From: Diplodia intermedia
Taxonomy: Eukaryota > Ascomycota > Dothideomycetes > Botryosphaeriales > Botryosphaeriaceae
DNA length: 64,000 nt
Reading direction: 5' to 3'
Assembly: GCA_021495925.1 (NCBI GenBank)
Contig: JAKEKT010000007.1
Span: 248,001 to 312,000, forward strand
Shown: positions 35,276-46,585 of the stretch, piece after piece
Numbering within the stretch: position 1 is the stretch's first letter
How the letters are laid out: each line of letters begins with the position of its first letter
Made by a program: the position numbers and the translations under genes
The notes under the pieces: generated by a model
The model's input: the letters and a program-made list of their open reading frames with translations, nothing else
Databases searched by the model: none
Told to the model about the DNA's origin: nothing

Positions 35276-36065
35276 ATTTGCTTCGGATCCTGTCTGAAGT
35301 TTGACGAACATGGATCCTGATCAGGGTCACATTTGCATTTTTTTTGGCGTTCTAGATGGGCTTGCACGAAGCCCATGTCCTATACACATGGGGCAGACAT
35401 CTTTCAATTTTCGCGTTCGAGCAATTGCATTGCAATGGTGGAGCGCCATAATCATTTCTGGCCTCCAGCTTTTGCTAATGTCGATGGTGGATGTTGCATG
35501 GGAACGGCGTTTGCAGAATATACCCAGACTTTGCCGCTGGCTTCGCCCGTAGAGGCTTCTTGTTTTCAGGTTTATGGATTATTTCGGTAGTATGGGTTGC
35601 TGGGATATCAGCTGTATGAGCTGACGCAGGTGTGACGATGGGTGGATTGCATTGAATCCGGTTAGATAGGTATAACTTCACAGGAAGGAAGGTGCCGGTC
35701 GAAAGATGACCGGCAGAACGAGAATCGGAAATCCAGATGTTGAACTCGCTCAATTTGTACGCTCATTGGCTGATGGGACGGTCAACTCGACATGACCAAT
35801 CCACGTGAGATGTGGTGCCTGAAGCGCTTGGCGGCTGCGCTACCGAGGTCGGCGGGTGTGCGAGGGTGCACGACTAAATGCTGGGGATCACCAGAGTGTC
35901 TCGTAAGCTTACATCTCCACGGGTCTCTTAATCCTCATGACTGGCAGCGCTGCGTGTGACCCAGTTTTTCCCGCCTTTCAGCTCTCCACACCAGCCGTCG
36001 TCCGCATCAGCTGGCCGTTCCAGCCATAGCTTAGCCCGGCCCTCGTCATCCACGCAACATACATC
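35276..36065. other. Intergenic region
   Basis: 3' flank of the cyclin gene (T-rich run near 35338) and promoter of the thioesterase. No gene text seen. Confidence 0.45.
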
Positions 36066-37531
36066 ATGCAGGACCACGACGACTCGACCATCAACGGCAA
36101 CCGCTACATCCCGTTTACCGAGCTGATTCGGCTGCACAAGACGGCCGCGGACGGGACGTCGTCGTTCAAATCCGTGGCCAAGGCATTCGCTCCAGGCGGC
36201 GGGACGGCCGCGTACGGCGGCCATGTGTTCGCACAGGCGGCATGGGCGGCGGCGCAGACGGTGGAGGACGGCTTCGTGGTCCATGTACGTGTGACGAGAT
36301 TACACCCCTCCCTACCACTGCATTATTGCGTGAAGCTTTGAATGCGTTCGGCGGAAACCTTGTTCCTCCCTACCCCCTCTCATCTGCCCCAACTCGGCCT
36401 TGTTCATTTCTTTTTCCTCGAGCACCGCTTGCCTGTTTCGTCCACCACAACGTTTCGATCCGCGTGCTCTAGTCTCGTGGGTGGCGCTGCTCCGTTTAAT
36501 TGCTTTTTCTTCCCTTCCTCCTCGGCTCTCCGAAGCTTTCCTGAGAGCATGCTGGTTGCTCGAATCTGGCCGGGATTTCCGCGTTCCGTCCTTGGCAGTT
36601 TGCACTGTTGTCTCGAGCACTAACAATCCGCAGAATGTCACTGGATACTTCACGTTGCCGGGCAACACGGCCTACCCGTTCATCTACAGGGTAAGAGTCG
36701 TCCGAGATGGCGGCCGGTATTGCACGCGCACGGTCGAGGTGGTGCAGGAGCACAACAAGACGGGCGTCTGCTTCACGTGCACGTGCTCGTTCAAGAAGGA
36801 GGAGGCGGCGGCGGGGAGCGTAGATTGCCAGGACCGGACGGATCTGTGGGAGAAGTACAAGGAAGCCCTGGGCAACAGACGGCCGGACGAATGGCCCGAG
36901 GCGCCCGGGGTCGATTCGCCTTGGTGAGTAGTCCGGGCGGCATGGAGCAGTCGGCGAGGAGATGAAGGCTGACGGGGGGATGCAAAGGTACTGGGAATCG
37001 TCGGCGCAGAACGACGACTACACGGATCCGTTCCCGGGACTTTCCTTGCGCAAGGTTGACATGGAGGCGTACAACGCATCTCGCAGGCCCCTGGACCGCC
37101 GGCAACTGCAATTTTATACCACCATCGGGAGCATGCCGCCAGTCTCCGCGAGTGCAAACTTGCATGCATGCGCGCATCTATACGCGAGTGACCGCAACGG
37201 GCTATTCCTCATCACGAACCATCTCGATGTAGGGGACAACTACACGGCAATGGCATCGTTAAGCCATTCGGTGGTGTTTCACGTTGGGGCCAGAGAGTTG
37301 GCGATGGCAGAGCTAGATGAGAAGGAGGCGAAGAAATGGTATTGTCAGGAGGCATGGATGAGCAGGGCATCAGGGGGGAGAGGCATGATTGAGAGCAAGA
37401 TATGGGATGGGAGCGGCATCCACATCGCTAGCACGTATCAAGACGGCCTGGTGAAGATTGTCAACAGCGGGCAGCTGACGTGGAAGCTGCAAGGCAAATA
37501 CGGGGCAACATTTACGAGAGAGAAACTGTAG
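36066..37531 (+). CDS. TesB-type acyl-CoA thioesterase
   Basis: Exons 36066-36284, 36634-36923 and 36988-37531 give 350 residues. The double-hotdog text begins FTELIRLHKTAADGTSSFKS and AAYGGHVFAQAAWAAAQTV. It continues across intron 1 into NVTGYFTLPGNTAYPFIYRV and GRYCTRTVEVVQ. The second hotdog contains MPPVSASANLHACAHLYASD, NYTAMASLSHSVVFH and the C-terminal WDGSGIHIASTYQDGLVKI. Enzymes of this family hydrolyse fatty acyl-CoA. The C-terminus TREKL is not a convincing peroxisomal SKL-type signal, so the compartment is uncertain. Intron 1 is long for this locus (349 nt), with a CACTAAC branch site just before its acceptor. Confidence 0.88.
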
Positions 37532-38459
37532 AGGCAGGCTTTTCGTCAAATTTTTTCTTAGTTGTTGGGAAGCGTAGCGTTGATGGTGTCGTCGGAAGAG
37601 GGACCCTACCTTTTATTGCCGCGCTTTCGCGTTCCCTCAACGTCACGTAGAGAGATTTTTTTTTCTAATCCAAAGGCTCCCGGCGCAGCGAGTTCAGTCA
37701 GAGGCAGGCGGAAGACATTACCTCGGAAAAGGGCGCGGACATGCAGGCGGGCGTCGGAACAATGACAAAATCCGCCGTGCGGGCAACCCGCGCAAACGGA
37801 GCGCATCCAGAGCGTCGGTCCATGCTGGTGTGATATCAGGTCTCATCCGTTTGGTGTTTGCATATAAGTGCCCAACGCCGCCGTCGCCAGTCCTCCCCAA
37901 CCCTCCCGCCGGCCTCTCGCCATTCTCGTGCGCACGAGCGCAACCTCGGTCCCCGCAGTCATTGTCGTCGCCATGGAACCGTGTCGCCGTTCCCCCGGAC
38001 CCGCCCGAACAAAGAACGAGCCTGCAGCCGGTGGGCCGTGAAGACCCGATGCGTGCTGTCATTCAAAAAGCAGCTGTCGCTCTGCACGCAGCGGAGCCGC
38101 AGCTGGACCCTCGAGTCACGGCACGCGCTACGGATTTCCGACTCCGCACGGGAAGTGCTCTGAGCGCCGTCCTTTGACCCGCGAAACACCATTCGTCCGT
38201 GGCCCCAATGCAGAGCTGAAGGGCGCTCCAGAGGGCGCAGTGGAAACAGGATCTCTCCAGCGGGTAGGCGGCGCGTGGTTGGCGGGTGCTTATCGGCGAG
38301 CGTGCTGCCATTGAGAGCGGGCGGCGCGGATGCTGAGGACCCGTTAACGGTGCAGGGCCCTGCTAGCAAAATCGTCATCGCTGCTGAAAAAAAGGCCCGC
38401 CGCTTCTGACTGAACCCTCCTCAACCACCATCCCTCGCCCTGTCAATCCGACGCGTGCA
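37532..38459. other. Intergenic region, NADH dehydrogenase promoter
   Basis: No gene text recognised. A TATA-like GCATATAAG occurs near 37858. The last ~60 bp before the ATG at 38460 are C/A-rich leader sequence. Confidence 0.45.
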
Positions 38460-40421
38460 ATGGCAGCTCCTGCCGCCCTGAGGCCAATGGCCCCGGCCGG
38501 CTTCCAGCACGCTCTGCGCGCCGCTGCGCGTCGTGCTTTCGCGACCCACCAGCGCCCTCAGCTGGCTGCTCCCCAGTTGCGTCGCGCCTCTGCTCCCTCC
38601 CCGCTGAGCGCGCATCCCGCCCTCCGCAATGCCTTCCGTTGCGCCTCCACCGACAGCGCCGCGCCCAAGAAGAAGGGCTTCCGCATGCTGCGCTGGCTCT
38701 GGCGCGCGACCTATGTCTCTGCTATCGTTGGTATTGGCTACGCCGGGTACGGAATCTACGACATGCGCAACCCCCCGGACCAGGTGCAGCCCGATCCTAA
38801 GAAGAAAACTCTCGTCATCCTCGGTGCGCTGCCCCGCCGCGAGACTGCCGAGTGCGCGTGTTGACCGTTGGCGACAGGTACTGGTTGGGGCTCCGTCTCC
38901 CTCCTGAAGAAGCTCGATACGGAAAACTACAACGTCGTCGTCATCTCTCCCCGCAACTACTTCCTGTTCACCCCGCTGCTCCCGTCATGCACTACTGGTA
39001 CCATCGAACACCGCTCCATCATGGAGCCGATCCGTAACTTCCTGCGTCACAAGAAGGCTGCCGTCAAATACTACGAAGCCGAGGCCACCAAGATCGACTA
39101 CCAGAAGAGGGTTGTCTACATCCACGATGAGTCTGAAATCAAGGGCGACGTTTCCGCGACCGAGGTTCCTTTCGACATGCTCGTTGTCGGAGTTGGTGCT
39201 GAGAACGCTACTTTCGGTATGTCGCGTGCCGGGCCGAGTTGAGCTTGTCTGACGTAGATCGCAGGTATCCCAGGTGTGCGCGAGCACGGTTTGTTCCTGA
39301 AGGAAGTCGGTGACGCCCAGAAAATCCGCAAGCGCATCATGGACTGCTGTGAAACTTCTATCTTCAAGGACCAGGACCCCGAGGAGGTCAAGCGCCTTCT
39401 GCACATGGTTGTCGTCGGTGGTGGCCCTACCGGTGTTGAATTCGCCGGTGAGCTGCAGGACTTCTTCAACGGTGATCTCAAGAAGTGGATCCCCGATATC
39501 CAGGACAACTTCCACGTTACTCTCGTCGAGGCTCTTCCCAACGTAAGCACTGGAATCCGTCCGAGATGCCTCCAGCCTGACTAATCACACTGCTCAGGTT
39601 CTTCCCATGTTCTCCAAGCAGCTGATTGACTACACCGAGCGGACCTTCAAGGAGGAGACTATTACCATCCGCACCAAGACCATGGTCAAGAAGGTTACCG
39701 ACAAGTACATCGAGGCTGAGTCTACTGGTCCCGACGGCAAGAAGCAGCTCGAGCGCATCCCCTACGGTCTCCTGGTTTGGGCTACTGGCAATGCTCTCCG
39801 CGATGTTGTCAAGGATCTGATGTCGCAGATTCCGGCGCAAAAGGATTCTCGCCGTGGTCTCGCTGTGAACGAATATCTCGTGGTTAAGGGCACTGAGAAC
39901 ATTTGGGCCGTTGGTGACTGTGCCGTTGCCAATTATGCTCCTACTGCCCAGGTCGCCGCTCAGGAGGGTGCTTTCCTCGCTCGTCTGTTCAACAACATGG
40001 CCAAGACCGAGCAGATCGAGGGCGAGCTTATCGGTCTCTCGGAAGCTCAGGAGAAGGCTCCTTCCAAGGATTCTCGTGACGAGATTTTTGGCCAGATCAA
40101 GGATCTTCAGAAGCGCCTGCGCCGCGTCAAGCAGATGGGTCCCTTCGAGTACTCTCACCAGGGTTCTCTCGCGTACATTGGCAGCGAGAAGGCTGTTGCC
40201 GACATCACCTGGCTCACTGGTAACTTCGCAACCGGCGGTACCCTTACCTACTTTTTCTGGAGGAGCGCGTACTTGAGCATGTGCTTCAGCAGTAAGTTCC
40301 CGCAGTTTCGAAGTGCATTTGAGCACCTGGCTAACATGGTATCCTAGCTCGCAACCGTGTTCTTGTCCTGGTCGACTGGGTCAAGGCCAAGGTTTTCGGA
40401 CGCGACGTGTCTCGGGAGTAA
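38460..40421 (+). CDS. Alternative (type II) mitochondrial NADH dehydrogenase
   Basis: Exons 38460-38823, 38878-39216, 39265-39542, 39598-40291 and 40348-40421 give 582 residues. The N-terminus is an Arg/Ala/Ser-rich presequence followed by one membrane segment (RATYVSAIVGIGYAGYGIY). This layout suits an enzyme of the inner membrane. The FAD-binding fold is KTLVILGTGWGSVSLLKKL, with the first Gly split by intron 1. The NADH-binding fold is MVVVGGGPTGVEFAGEL. The late FAD motif is ENIWAVGDCAV. The C-terminal membrane-binding part is LTYFFWRSAYLSMCFS/TRNR. No EF-hand insert is visible. Type II enzymes oxidise NADH and reduce ubiquinone without pumping protons. All four introns are 48-56 nt. Confidence 0.94.
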
Positions 40422-41057
40422 AATCCCTGTGCATATATTTACCCCAACGTGTTCGCCCTCATACTCACGTCTCATACCTATGTACCAACAGGTCTGGCCG
40501 ATGAAGACACATGTCGCTAGAGGTGAAAGAACAGCCTAAGACTGACAAGACTCATTCCTGTTTGGTCTAGCTAATATTATGGGTTGCTGGTCGGCTCGGG
40601 CTGTGACACTTTTCTTTCACGTTTTCCTCTACGTTTACCGGGTTGGCACTTATCGTTCATACATAGATAGATTGGATCGTTGGTTCTGTACAATGTCATT
40701 TTATACCTGTATTGTTTTTCCCACCGCCAATTCATGGCCCCTGACCCTGAGGTGCCGCGCGGGACAGAATCTCGTGACTCGGAGTTCTGGTTGCGCCGAG
40801 CCTTGAAGTCGTCTACGTCATATTACCGGGTTAGGAATCCAAAATGACTACGTCAAGACTCGCGGAGCACAGTGAATTCGGATCGATAAAGTTTACAAGA
40901 GAAGTGCGTACAGCTGATTTTCCATGCATTCGGTATTCAGATCATCATCTCATCTTGGCGTCGTCGAGCCAAGCACCATCTCGCCCTGTTCCGATATAAC
41001 CTTTTCCACCTCGTCGAAAGCCGATTTTTAAAAAAAAAAAACAACAACAACAACAGA
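40422..41057. other. Intergenic region with an A-tract and (CAA)n leader
   Basis: Contains the NADH dehydrogenase 3' flank. It ends in a run of A followed by about six ACA/CAA triplets directly before the next ATG at 41058. No gene seen. Confidence 0.5.
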
Positions 41058-42222
41058 ATGATGGGCATCTCGCACAGCACGGCGCGGTGGGTGGCGCCGG
41101 CGTCGTTCGCGTTCGACTTCGCGGCGCAGCAGTACGGGATGCTGTCGCGGCCGAACATGAAGGACGTGCACGACGCGAACCTGTCCTTCTTCAGCCCGCA
41201 GCCGTACGCCATCGCGCTGTTCTTCTTCCCGCAGCAGATTGCGCAGCTGGCGTGGCTGTGGAGGCTGTGGCGCAAGGACGGCAGCGAGAGGGACGTGCGG
41301 GAGATGGTGGATTACGTGCCCGTGTACGCGTTGGGGAATGTGTGTATTGGGAGTGAGTGGTTTTTCTTTCCTTTTTTGCTTCTTTGGGAGGGGTAGGGTC
41401 GTTGGTGTTGATGTCGTATGGGGGTGTGTGTGTGAAGTCACAGTCATCCTTGCAATTGCAGAGCAGCAGCAGCAGAAGAAGAAGAAGGAGAAGAAGAAGA
41501 AGGAGAAGAAGAAGAAGGAGAAGAAGAAGAAGAAGAGAACCCGCTAACCCACCCCCTCCCCTCCCCCACAGCCTGGATGTTCTTCTGGAACGCGTCCAAC
41601 CTGCGCACCGCCAACCTCTTCGTCCTCGCCAACACGCTCTCGCAGCTCCTCTACATCACCACGCGCCTGCCCGCGCTGCGCACCCCGTCCACCCCGTCCC
41701 TCCTCACCCACGCCGTCGCCAAGACCTTCGCCGGCATCGGCGTGCTCGACCTGCTGCACAACACGTCCGCCGCGTACTTCCGCGGAAACATGTCGCCGCC
41801 GCCCGCGCTGCGCGCGCTGACCGCCGTCGGCTTCGGCGCCGCGGGCGCCGCGAGCGATGCCATCTTCGGCGTCTGTCTGGTCTACGATCTCGCCGCGTTG
41901 GCCGTCGGCCAGGCCGCCGCCCCGGGCGGCGATGCCGCGTGGGCCCGCTTGCTGGGCGCGTGTGCGGTCGGCACGGCGGTGGTCGTGGGGTTGGCGAATT
42001 GGTTGCGGTGAGTGGAGTCTTTTTCCCCCCTCCCCCCTCCCTCCCTTCCTTTCTCTCCGTTGTTTTGTTTGTTGGTTGGTTGCAGTTGGTTGGTGTCTTG
42101 CGTGGTTTTTTCAGAGTGGGGTTGCTGATATGTGTTGTGTGTGGGGGTTTTGCAGGCCGCGGTATACGGATGGTAAAGAGGATTATGTTAGGGTTCGGGA
42201 CGAAGTCGAGGAGGATGTGTGA
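41058..42222 (+). CDS. Fungal multi-pass membrane protein, family unassigned
   Basis: Exons 41058-41352, 41572-42007 and 42156-42222 give 265 residues. Sequence blocks are STARWVAPASFAFDFAAQQY, HDANLSFFSPQPYAIALFFF, VYALGNVCIGTWMFFWNASN (joined over intron 1) and ANTLSQLLYITTRLP. There are about six hydrophobic segments and a charged C-terminal tail, KEDYVRVRDEVEEDV. I do not recognise the family with certainty. The spliced text reads as a coherent polytopic membrane protein and phases agree at both introns (219 and 148 nt). The second ATG at 41061 is an equally good start. The first intron holds a GAA-rich repeat (41474-41538). Confidence 0.78.
41474..41538 (+). repeat. GAA-rich 15-mer tandem repeat inside an intron
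   Basis: Three copies of AGAAGAAGAAGGAGA and partial flanking copies form a pure purine tract. It is followed at once by the CGCTAAC branch site and a C-rich polypyrimidine tract leading to the acceptor at 41571. Confidence 0.9.
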
Positions 42223-43684
42223 AGCGGAAAACTTGAGTCGGTATATGATATGTATTCCTTCTTTTTGGAAACGGTAATGTCTGTTTTGATACTAAAGACA
42301 AATAATACTCATGTAGTTCACTTGGATAAGGAATTGTTCATACCTACCTGGCGAGGTATCCTGACGTGCATTCTGTTCTACAACTGTCACATATGGCTGG
42401 GATATTGGTTTCGTCGTTTCTGCGATTGGATGACTGGGTACAGCCTCGTTGGGGGGACCCACACCTTTCCGCGCAGATCGACAGGCGGGCCCCCACAGAC
42501 CCTGGTCGTTCAGCATGTGCAACGAGCAAAGCAGTGAAACAAGATCAGGTTACGCTTCGAGGTGGGGTGGTAGAATGTCCATAGCAGCAGCGAGCGATCC
42601 ATGCCCAATTTAGAGCCGAAGGTACGCGCAGTGGACAAAGGAGCATCATCAAGGGCGTATGAGTCGCGAACGTGGGGGTCGCCGTTCGATATGACTGCAA
42701 GACTCCGGCGATGTCGGGAATGGCAGCATGTTACTGCCAGCAAGTAATCTCAGCAAAATTCTGCAAACTTTTGGACGGCGTTGCCACGGTCCCAGTTGCG
42801 CCTCGGTGTTGACAAATAGCTCGGTTTTACGATGCCGCCACCAGGACCGGCGGGATTGAGATTTGGTTCGAACTGTCGGCTGCAACAGTCACCTGCACTT
42901 GGCTCATGCCGCATTGGGCAAGTGCATCGTCACCGGTTCCGGCTCACGTGCGGCCGGCGAGACACGGAAGGTACGTTTATTATTGTGTCGAGCTTCGGGA
43001 CCTGGTGGAGGCGTGGAGGGCAGGAGAGCTGGAATTGGGCGGACCGGGTTTCCGCATGCGGGAAGATACAGCGGCAGGACGCGGAATGTGCGTGATGCGA
43101 CGCAGCGGAACCCGCGGCAGCGTGCACCGCGTCCCCAAGTACCTTTATACGTCTTTGACTGACGCAGCGACGGAAGGGTCCACGGGGAGAGTCGGCCAGC
43201 AGCCGAGGCAGCGCATCCTTGCGCGTGGCTGGCGCATTCGGACCGCCGTCACGTCGTGTCCAAGAAAAAAAGCAACATGGCGGTCGCACGCGATCGAGTA
43301 CGGCGGGCAGTCCGAGATCGGGGTCCACCAGGGCAGGGCGGAAGGCGTGAACAAAGATGGAGTCACACACCGGCGGTGGAGGCTGAGGGGCGCGTGGGTT
43401 GCTGAGGCGTGAGCCTGTTACTGCGCGGCGATAAGAGCGCCGCCTAGCCTCACTCCCCCGCGCATCACCTCCGGCCTCGCTGGCTGGCAGCACTGCTTAT
43501 CAGCCGCGACCTCTTGCTAGGAAGCGCCCTCGCATGACCAAATACGGCGCTGCCCTCGGGCGCGCGCATCCTGCCCAAGCGTCATCCGCCAGACAGTCTC
43601 AGTGCGCCGCGTTCCTGATATAGTCACCCCTCATATCGCTGTCGCAGCTCCCATCCTCACTCTCCTCGTTGCTCTGCGCCCACC
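42223..43684. other. Intergenic region
   Basis: About 1.5 kb between same-strand genes. Overlapping frames at 42.8-43.5 kb on both strands have no recognisable domain. The last 100 bp form a C/T-rich leader for the PQ-loop transporter. No RNA gene seen. Confidence 0.45.
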
Positions 43685-45031
43685 ATGGCAGACTCCTCCC
43701 CGCCCTGGTCCGCCCTGCGCACCGTCTTCGAGCCTTCCCTCCCCGCCTACTGCGAGCCCGAGTCCGACTTCCTCTTCCGCTTCTCCTCCGCCTTCCACAC
43801 CTGCGTCCCCACCAAGCTTGCCTTCATCTCCTCGCTGCTCGGCACCCTCAGCATCGTGTCGTGGCTCTTTGCCCAGCTCCCGCAGATCTACAAGAACTAC
43901 ACCCTCAAGAGCACCTCGGGGCTCAGCATATTCTTCCTCGGTGAATGGCTGCTGGGTGACCTGTCCAACCTGCTGGGTTCGCTGTTCACAGACCAGGCTC
44001 TGTGGCAGATCATCATCGCGTGCTACTACTGCTTTGTCGACTGCTGTCTGGTCGCGCAGTGGCTCTGGTACGAGCGCTTGCGCCATGGCCGGCCGTTGGT
44101 GCGCGCGTGGAGGAGAGGCTCGCACAGCCACCACCACGGCGATGGGGCTGCTGATATGACTGAATTCATCGACGGCGTGGGCCTCTCCGACGACGACAGC
44201 GCTGACGTGAAGCGCGTTCCGCATTCGCAACCCAAGGACGTCTTCCGGAGCCCGCAGTACTCTTCTTCGCCTTCCAAGGAGCGTGAGGATGCCGACGAGG
44301 ACGACGCAGCGCCCACGCCGTCCAGCCGCACCATCCGTCGCCTCGGCCGCTCCAGCTCGCCCTACCCTTCTCCGCGCACCGTGCTCTACGTTTCCATGCT
44401 CCTTGCCGTTGTCGCCCAAGCCTCTCCTCTGAACGGACCCAGCCCGGCATTCCCCATCATCGCACAGCAACAAGAGGCGACCGAGACCGGCACGCAGGTG
44501 GCTGGGCGTCTGCTGTCCTGGATCAGCACCGTCATGTACCTTGGCTCTCGCATGCCGCAGCTGTACAAGAACTACAAGCGCAAGTCCACTTCCGGACTGT
44601 CCCCAACTCTCTTCCTGGCGGCCTTCATGGGCAACTTGTTTTACTCGTCGTCCATCGCCACGAACCCGTGCGCGTGGGGCACATATCCGTCCCACGGAGC
44701 TCGCGGCTGGGCTGGACCCGAGGGAAGCCAGCAGGCCGAATGGGTCGGTCGAGCCATGCCGTTCTTCCTGGGGGCGGCGGGCGTGCTGCTGATGGACGGC
44801 GCCGTCGGTGCGCAGTTCTGGTATTACGGCGAAGGATCGCTTGCCGACTCGACCATCCTTGTGCCTGAGGAGGGCGGCAAGCGATGGAGATGGCGTCGAG
44901 TGTCGGGCTGGCTCAGAGGATGGATCCCTTCGGTCGACGGAGGTGCAGGCAACAGCGGGCTGTCTTCTCCAAGTGCGGAGGAGCAGCGATTGCTGGGAGC
45001 CGGTGCGGAGGAGCGATACGGCGGGGTTTAG
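43685..45031 (+). CDS. Vacuolar-type PQ-loop amino acid transporter (Ypq/PQLC2-like)
   Basis: Single exon of 448 residues. The first PQ motif is in SWLFAQLPQIYKNYTLKSTS and the second in MYLGSRMPQLYKNYKRKSTS. Both are followed by GLS, as in Ypq/PQLC2/LAAT-1 proteins. Seven hydrophobic segments are expected; a long hydrophilic, His/Ser/Asp-rich cytosolic loop (about 145-235) separates the halves. C-terminal blocks include FLAAFMGNLFYSSSIAT and WVGRAMPFFLGAAGVLLMDG. The tail EEQRLLGAG contains an ExxxLL-like dileucine, which could sort it to the vacuole. Homologues export basic amino acids from lysosomes or vacuoles. A 501-residue antisense frame is a GC artefact. Confidence 0.9.
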   Translation: MADSSPPWSALRTVFEPSLPAYCEPESDFLFRFSSAFHTCVPTKLAFISSLLGTLSIVSWLFAQLPQIYKNYTLKSTSGLSIFFLGEWLLGDLSNLLGSLFTDQALWQIIIACYYCFVDCCLVAQWLWYERLRHGRPLVRAWRRGSHSHHHGDGAADMTEFIDGVGLSDDDSADVKRVPHSQPKDVFRSPQYSSSPSKEREDADEDDAAPTPSSRTIRRLGRSSSPYPSPRTVLYVSMLLAVVAQASPLNGPSPAFPIIAQQQEATETGTQVAGRLLSWISTVMYLGSRMPQLYKNYKRKSTSGLSPTLFLAAFMGNLFYSSSIATNPCAWGTYPSHGARGWAGPEGSQQAEWVGRAMPFFLGAAGVLLMDGAVGAQFWYYGEGSLADSTILVPEEGGKRWRWRRVSGWLRGWIPSVDGGAGNSGLSSPSAEEQRLLGAGAEERYGGV

Positions 45032-46585
45032 CTCACGGCCCGCGTCCATCGCATCATCTCGGCCCTGGCCTGCGCCACACCTCAACCCGCTCGATCGCAT
45101 GTGCGCGTCAGTCACGAACGAATCATTTCTCGGCACCGCATTTCTATGTGTCGACTTTTCTAGACAGCATCGGCATTACTGGCGTTTGGGTCGCTTCCGC
45201 GGGCATTGGTACCAACCAACATACGACTATCTACGAATTGGAGAGCACGACACGACTGGCATTTTCACGATTTATGGTCTACTGGGAGTTCAGGAGTTCC
45301 TCTTGCCGGCCCTAGAAGGGGCTCTGGCTTTCGTTGGATGGATTTTCTTTACGGAGACCGCTAAGGGTACGTTAGACAGACTGCAAGTCCTGGCCCTTGG
45401 TAGAGGGCGATGTCTTCCACGCTTTGAATATCATTACTTTGCATTATCGTATTTCTGGTGCTTTCCACGCCTCCTTGCCTCTCTCCGCGTCCCCTGAGAA
45501 CTTGACAGGTGTACAGAAAGGCCGCACGTTGCGTCAGCAGATGGACCAGTCATCATTTCCCAGGCGCGGGGCAGCACTTCCCCGCTCTATTCTTAGCTCC
45601 TGACCCTATCACAACGGCCCTTCCATGGAGAAAGTCTGGCGACTCGCCGGACGGACCGCGGAAGTTTGAAGAAGACTGGACACGGTAGCGCGACGCACTG
45701 CTGTGTTTCGACGGTAGCTCGCAACCTATCGAAAACCGAAGACGCCGCATTATTGGAACGCAAGATGATGAAGCTGTCCCGAACCTTTCCTAACTACCCA
45801 CATATCTCTCGGAGCACTCGCCTACGTCCATTCGCCGCTTGCAATAGGTACGTCTGAGCCGCAGTCTTGTGCGTGCATGTATGTACAGGGTCACCAGCCA
45901 CACCAGCAAAGTCTTGATGACAAGCGCGCACGAACCAGCAAGCCATCACCAATTCTCGGGCGAGCATCCCCACGCGTGCCACATTGGCGCAATCACAAGG
46001 GCTTGGCGGGGAGGGCGACGGGGCCGCCCGAGCCTATGAGAAAAGAGCCTCAGGCTGCGTCCAAGCTTTTCCCGACAGCTCCAGGTGCCGTTATCCGAGT
46101 GTGCTCGCTGCTGCTCCGTGTCGCTGCGCGAATTATCCAGTCTATCGGACGCGACAGAGCTGGGAGACGCTGTCCATCTTCCCGCTAGCTGTCCTTTGCC
46201 ACGGATGACGGCGGGACAGTGATGGTGAGCGACGACACAGGGTCTCATCATTCTGCGAATGGGGGCATCTGCTGGCGCGTGCAGGGGCGGTGCTTGCTCG
46301 CTTGCTGTGGGTAAGGAGGGGCTATGTGGCTGAAGCTCTCTCCGGGAGCGGCGCCCGCGGGATGCTGGTGTGGTGCGTTGTTTGGAGCTTTTCCCTTGCG
46401 GTGTGTGTGCGTTACGTGGAGCTTCTCTTGCCCTACGATTCCCGCCATCGTCACTGCTGAGCATCCACTACATATAAAAGAACGCCGTCAACAAGCTCAA
46501 TTCCTCCTTCTCTCTCCTGCTCATCCCACTCCGACTTACCACCCCCACCTTCCACCACCTTCTGCCCCGCAGAACAACAGCAAAA
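45032..46585. other. Intergenic region, promoter of the WW-domain gene
   Basis: No coding text recognised over about 1.5 kb. A good TATA-like element lies at 46471-46480. The final 100 bp are C/T- and CA-rich leader sequence. Confidence 0.5.
46471..46480 (+). promoter_or_regulatory. TATA box upstream of the WW-domain gene
   Basis: CATATAAAAG, 106 bp before the ATG at 46586, followed by a CT-rich stretch typical of fungal initiation regions. Suggests a regulated rather than a housekeeping promoter. Confidence 0.5.

Noticed and set aside
43631..45136. 501-residue open frame antisense to the PQ-loop transporter
   Set aside because: GC-rich third positions remove stops on the opposite strand. 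The sense frame has clear PQ motifs; the antisense has none.
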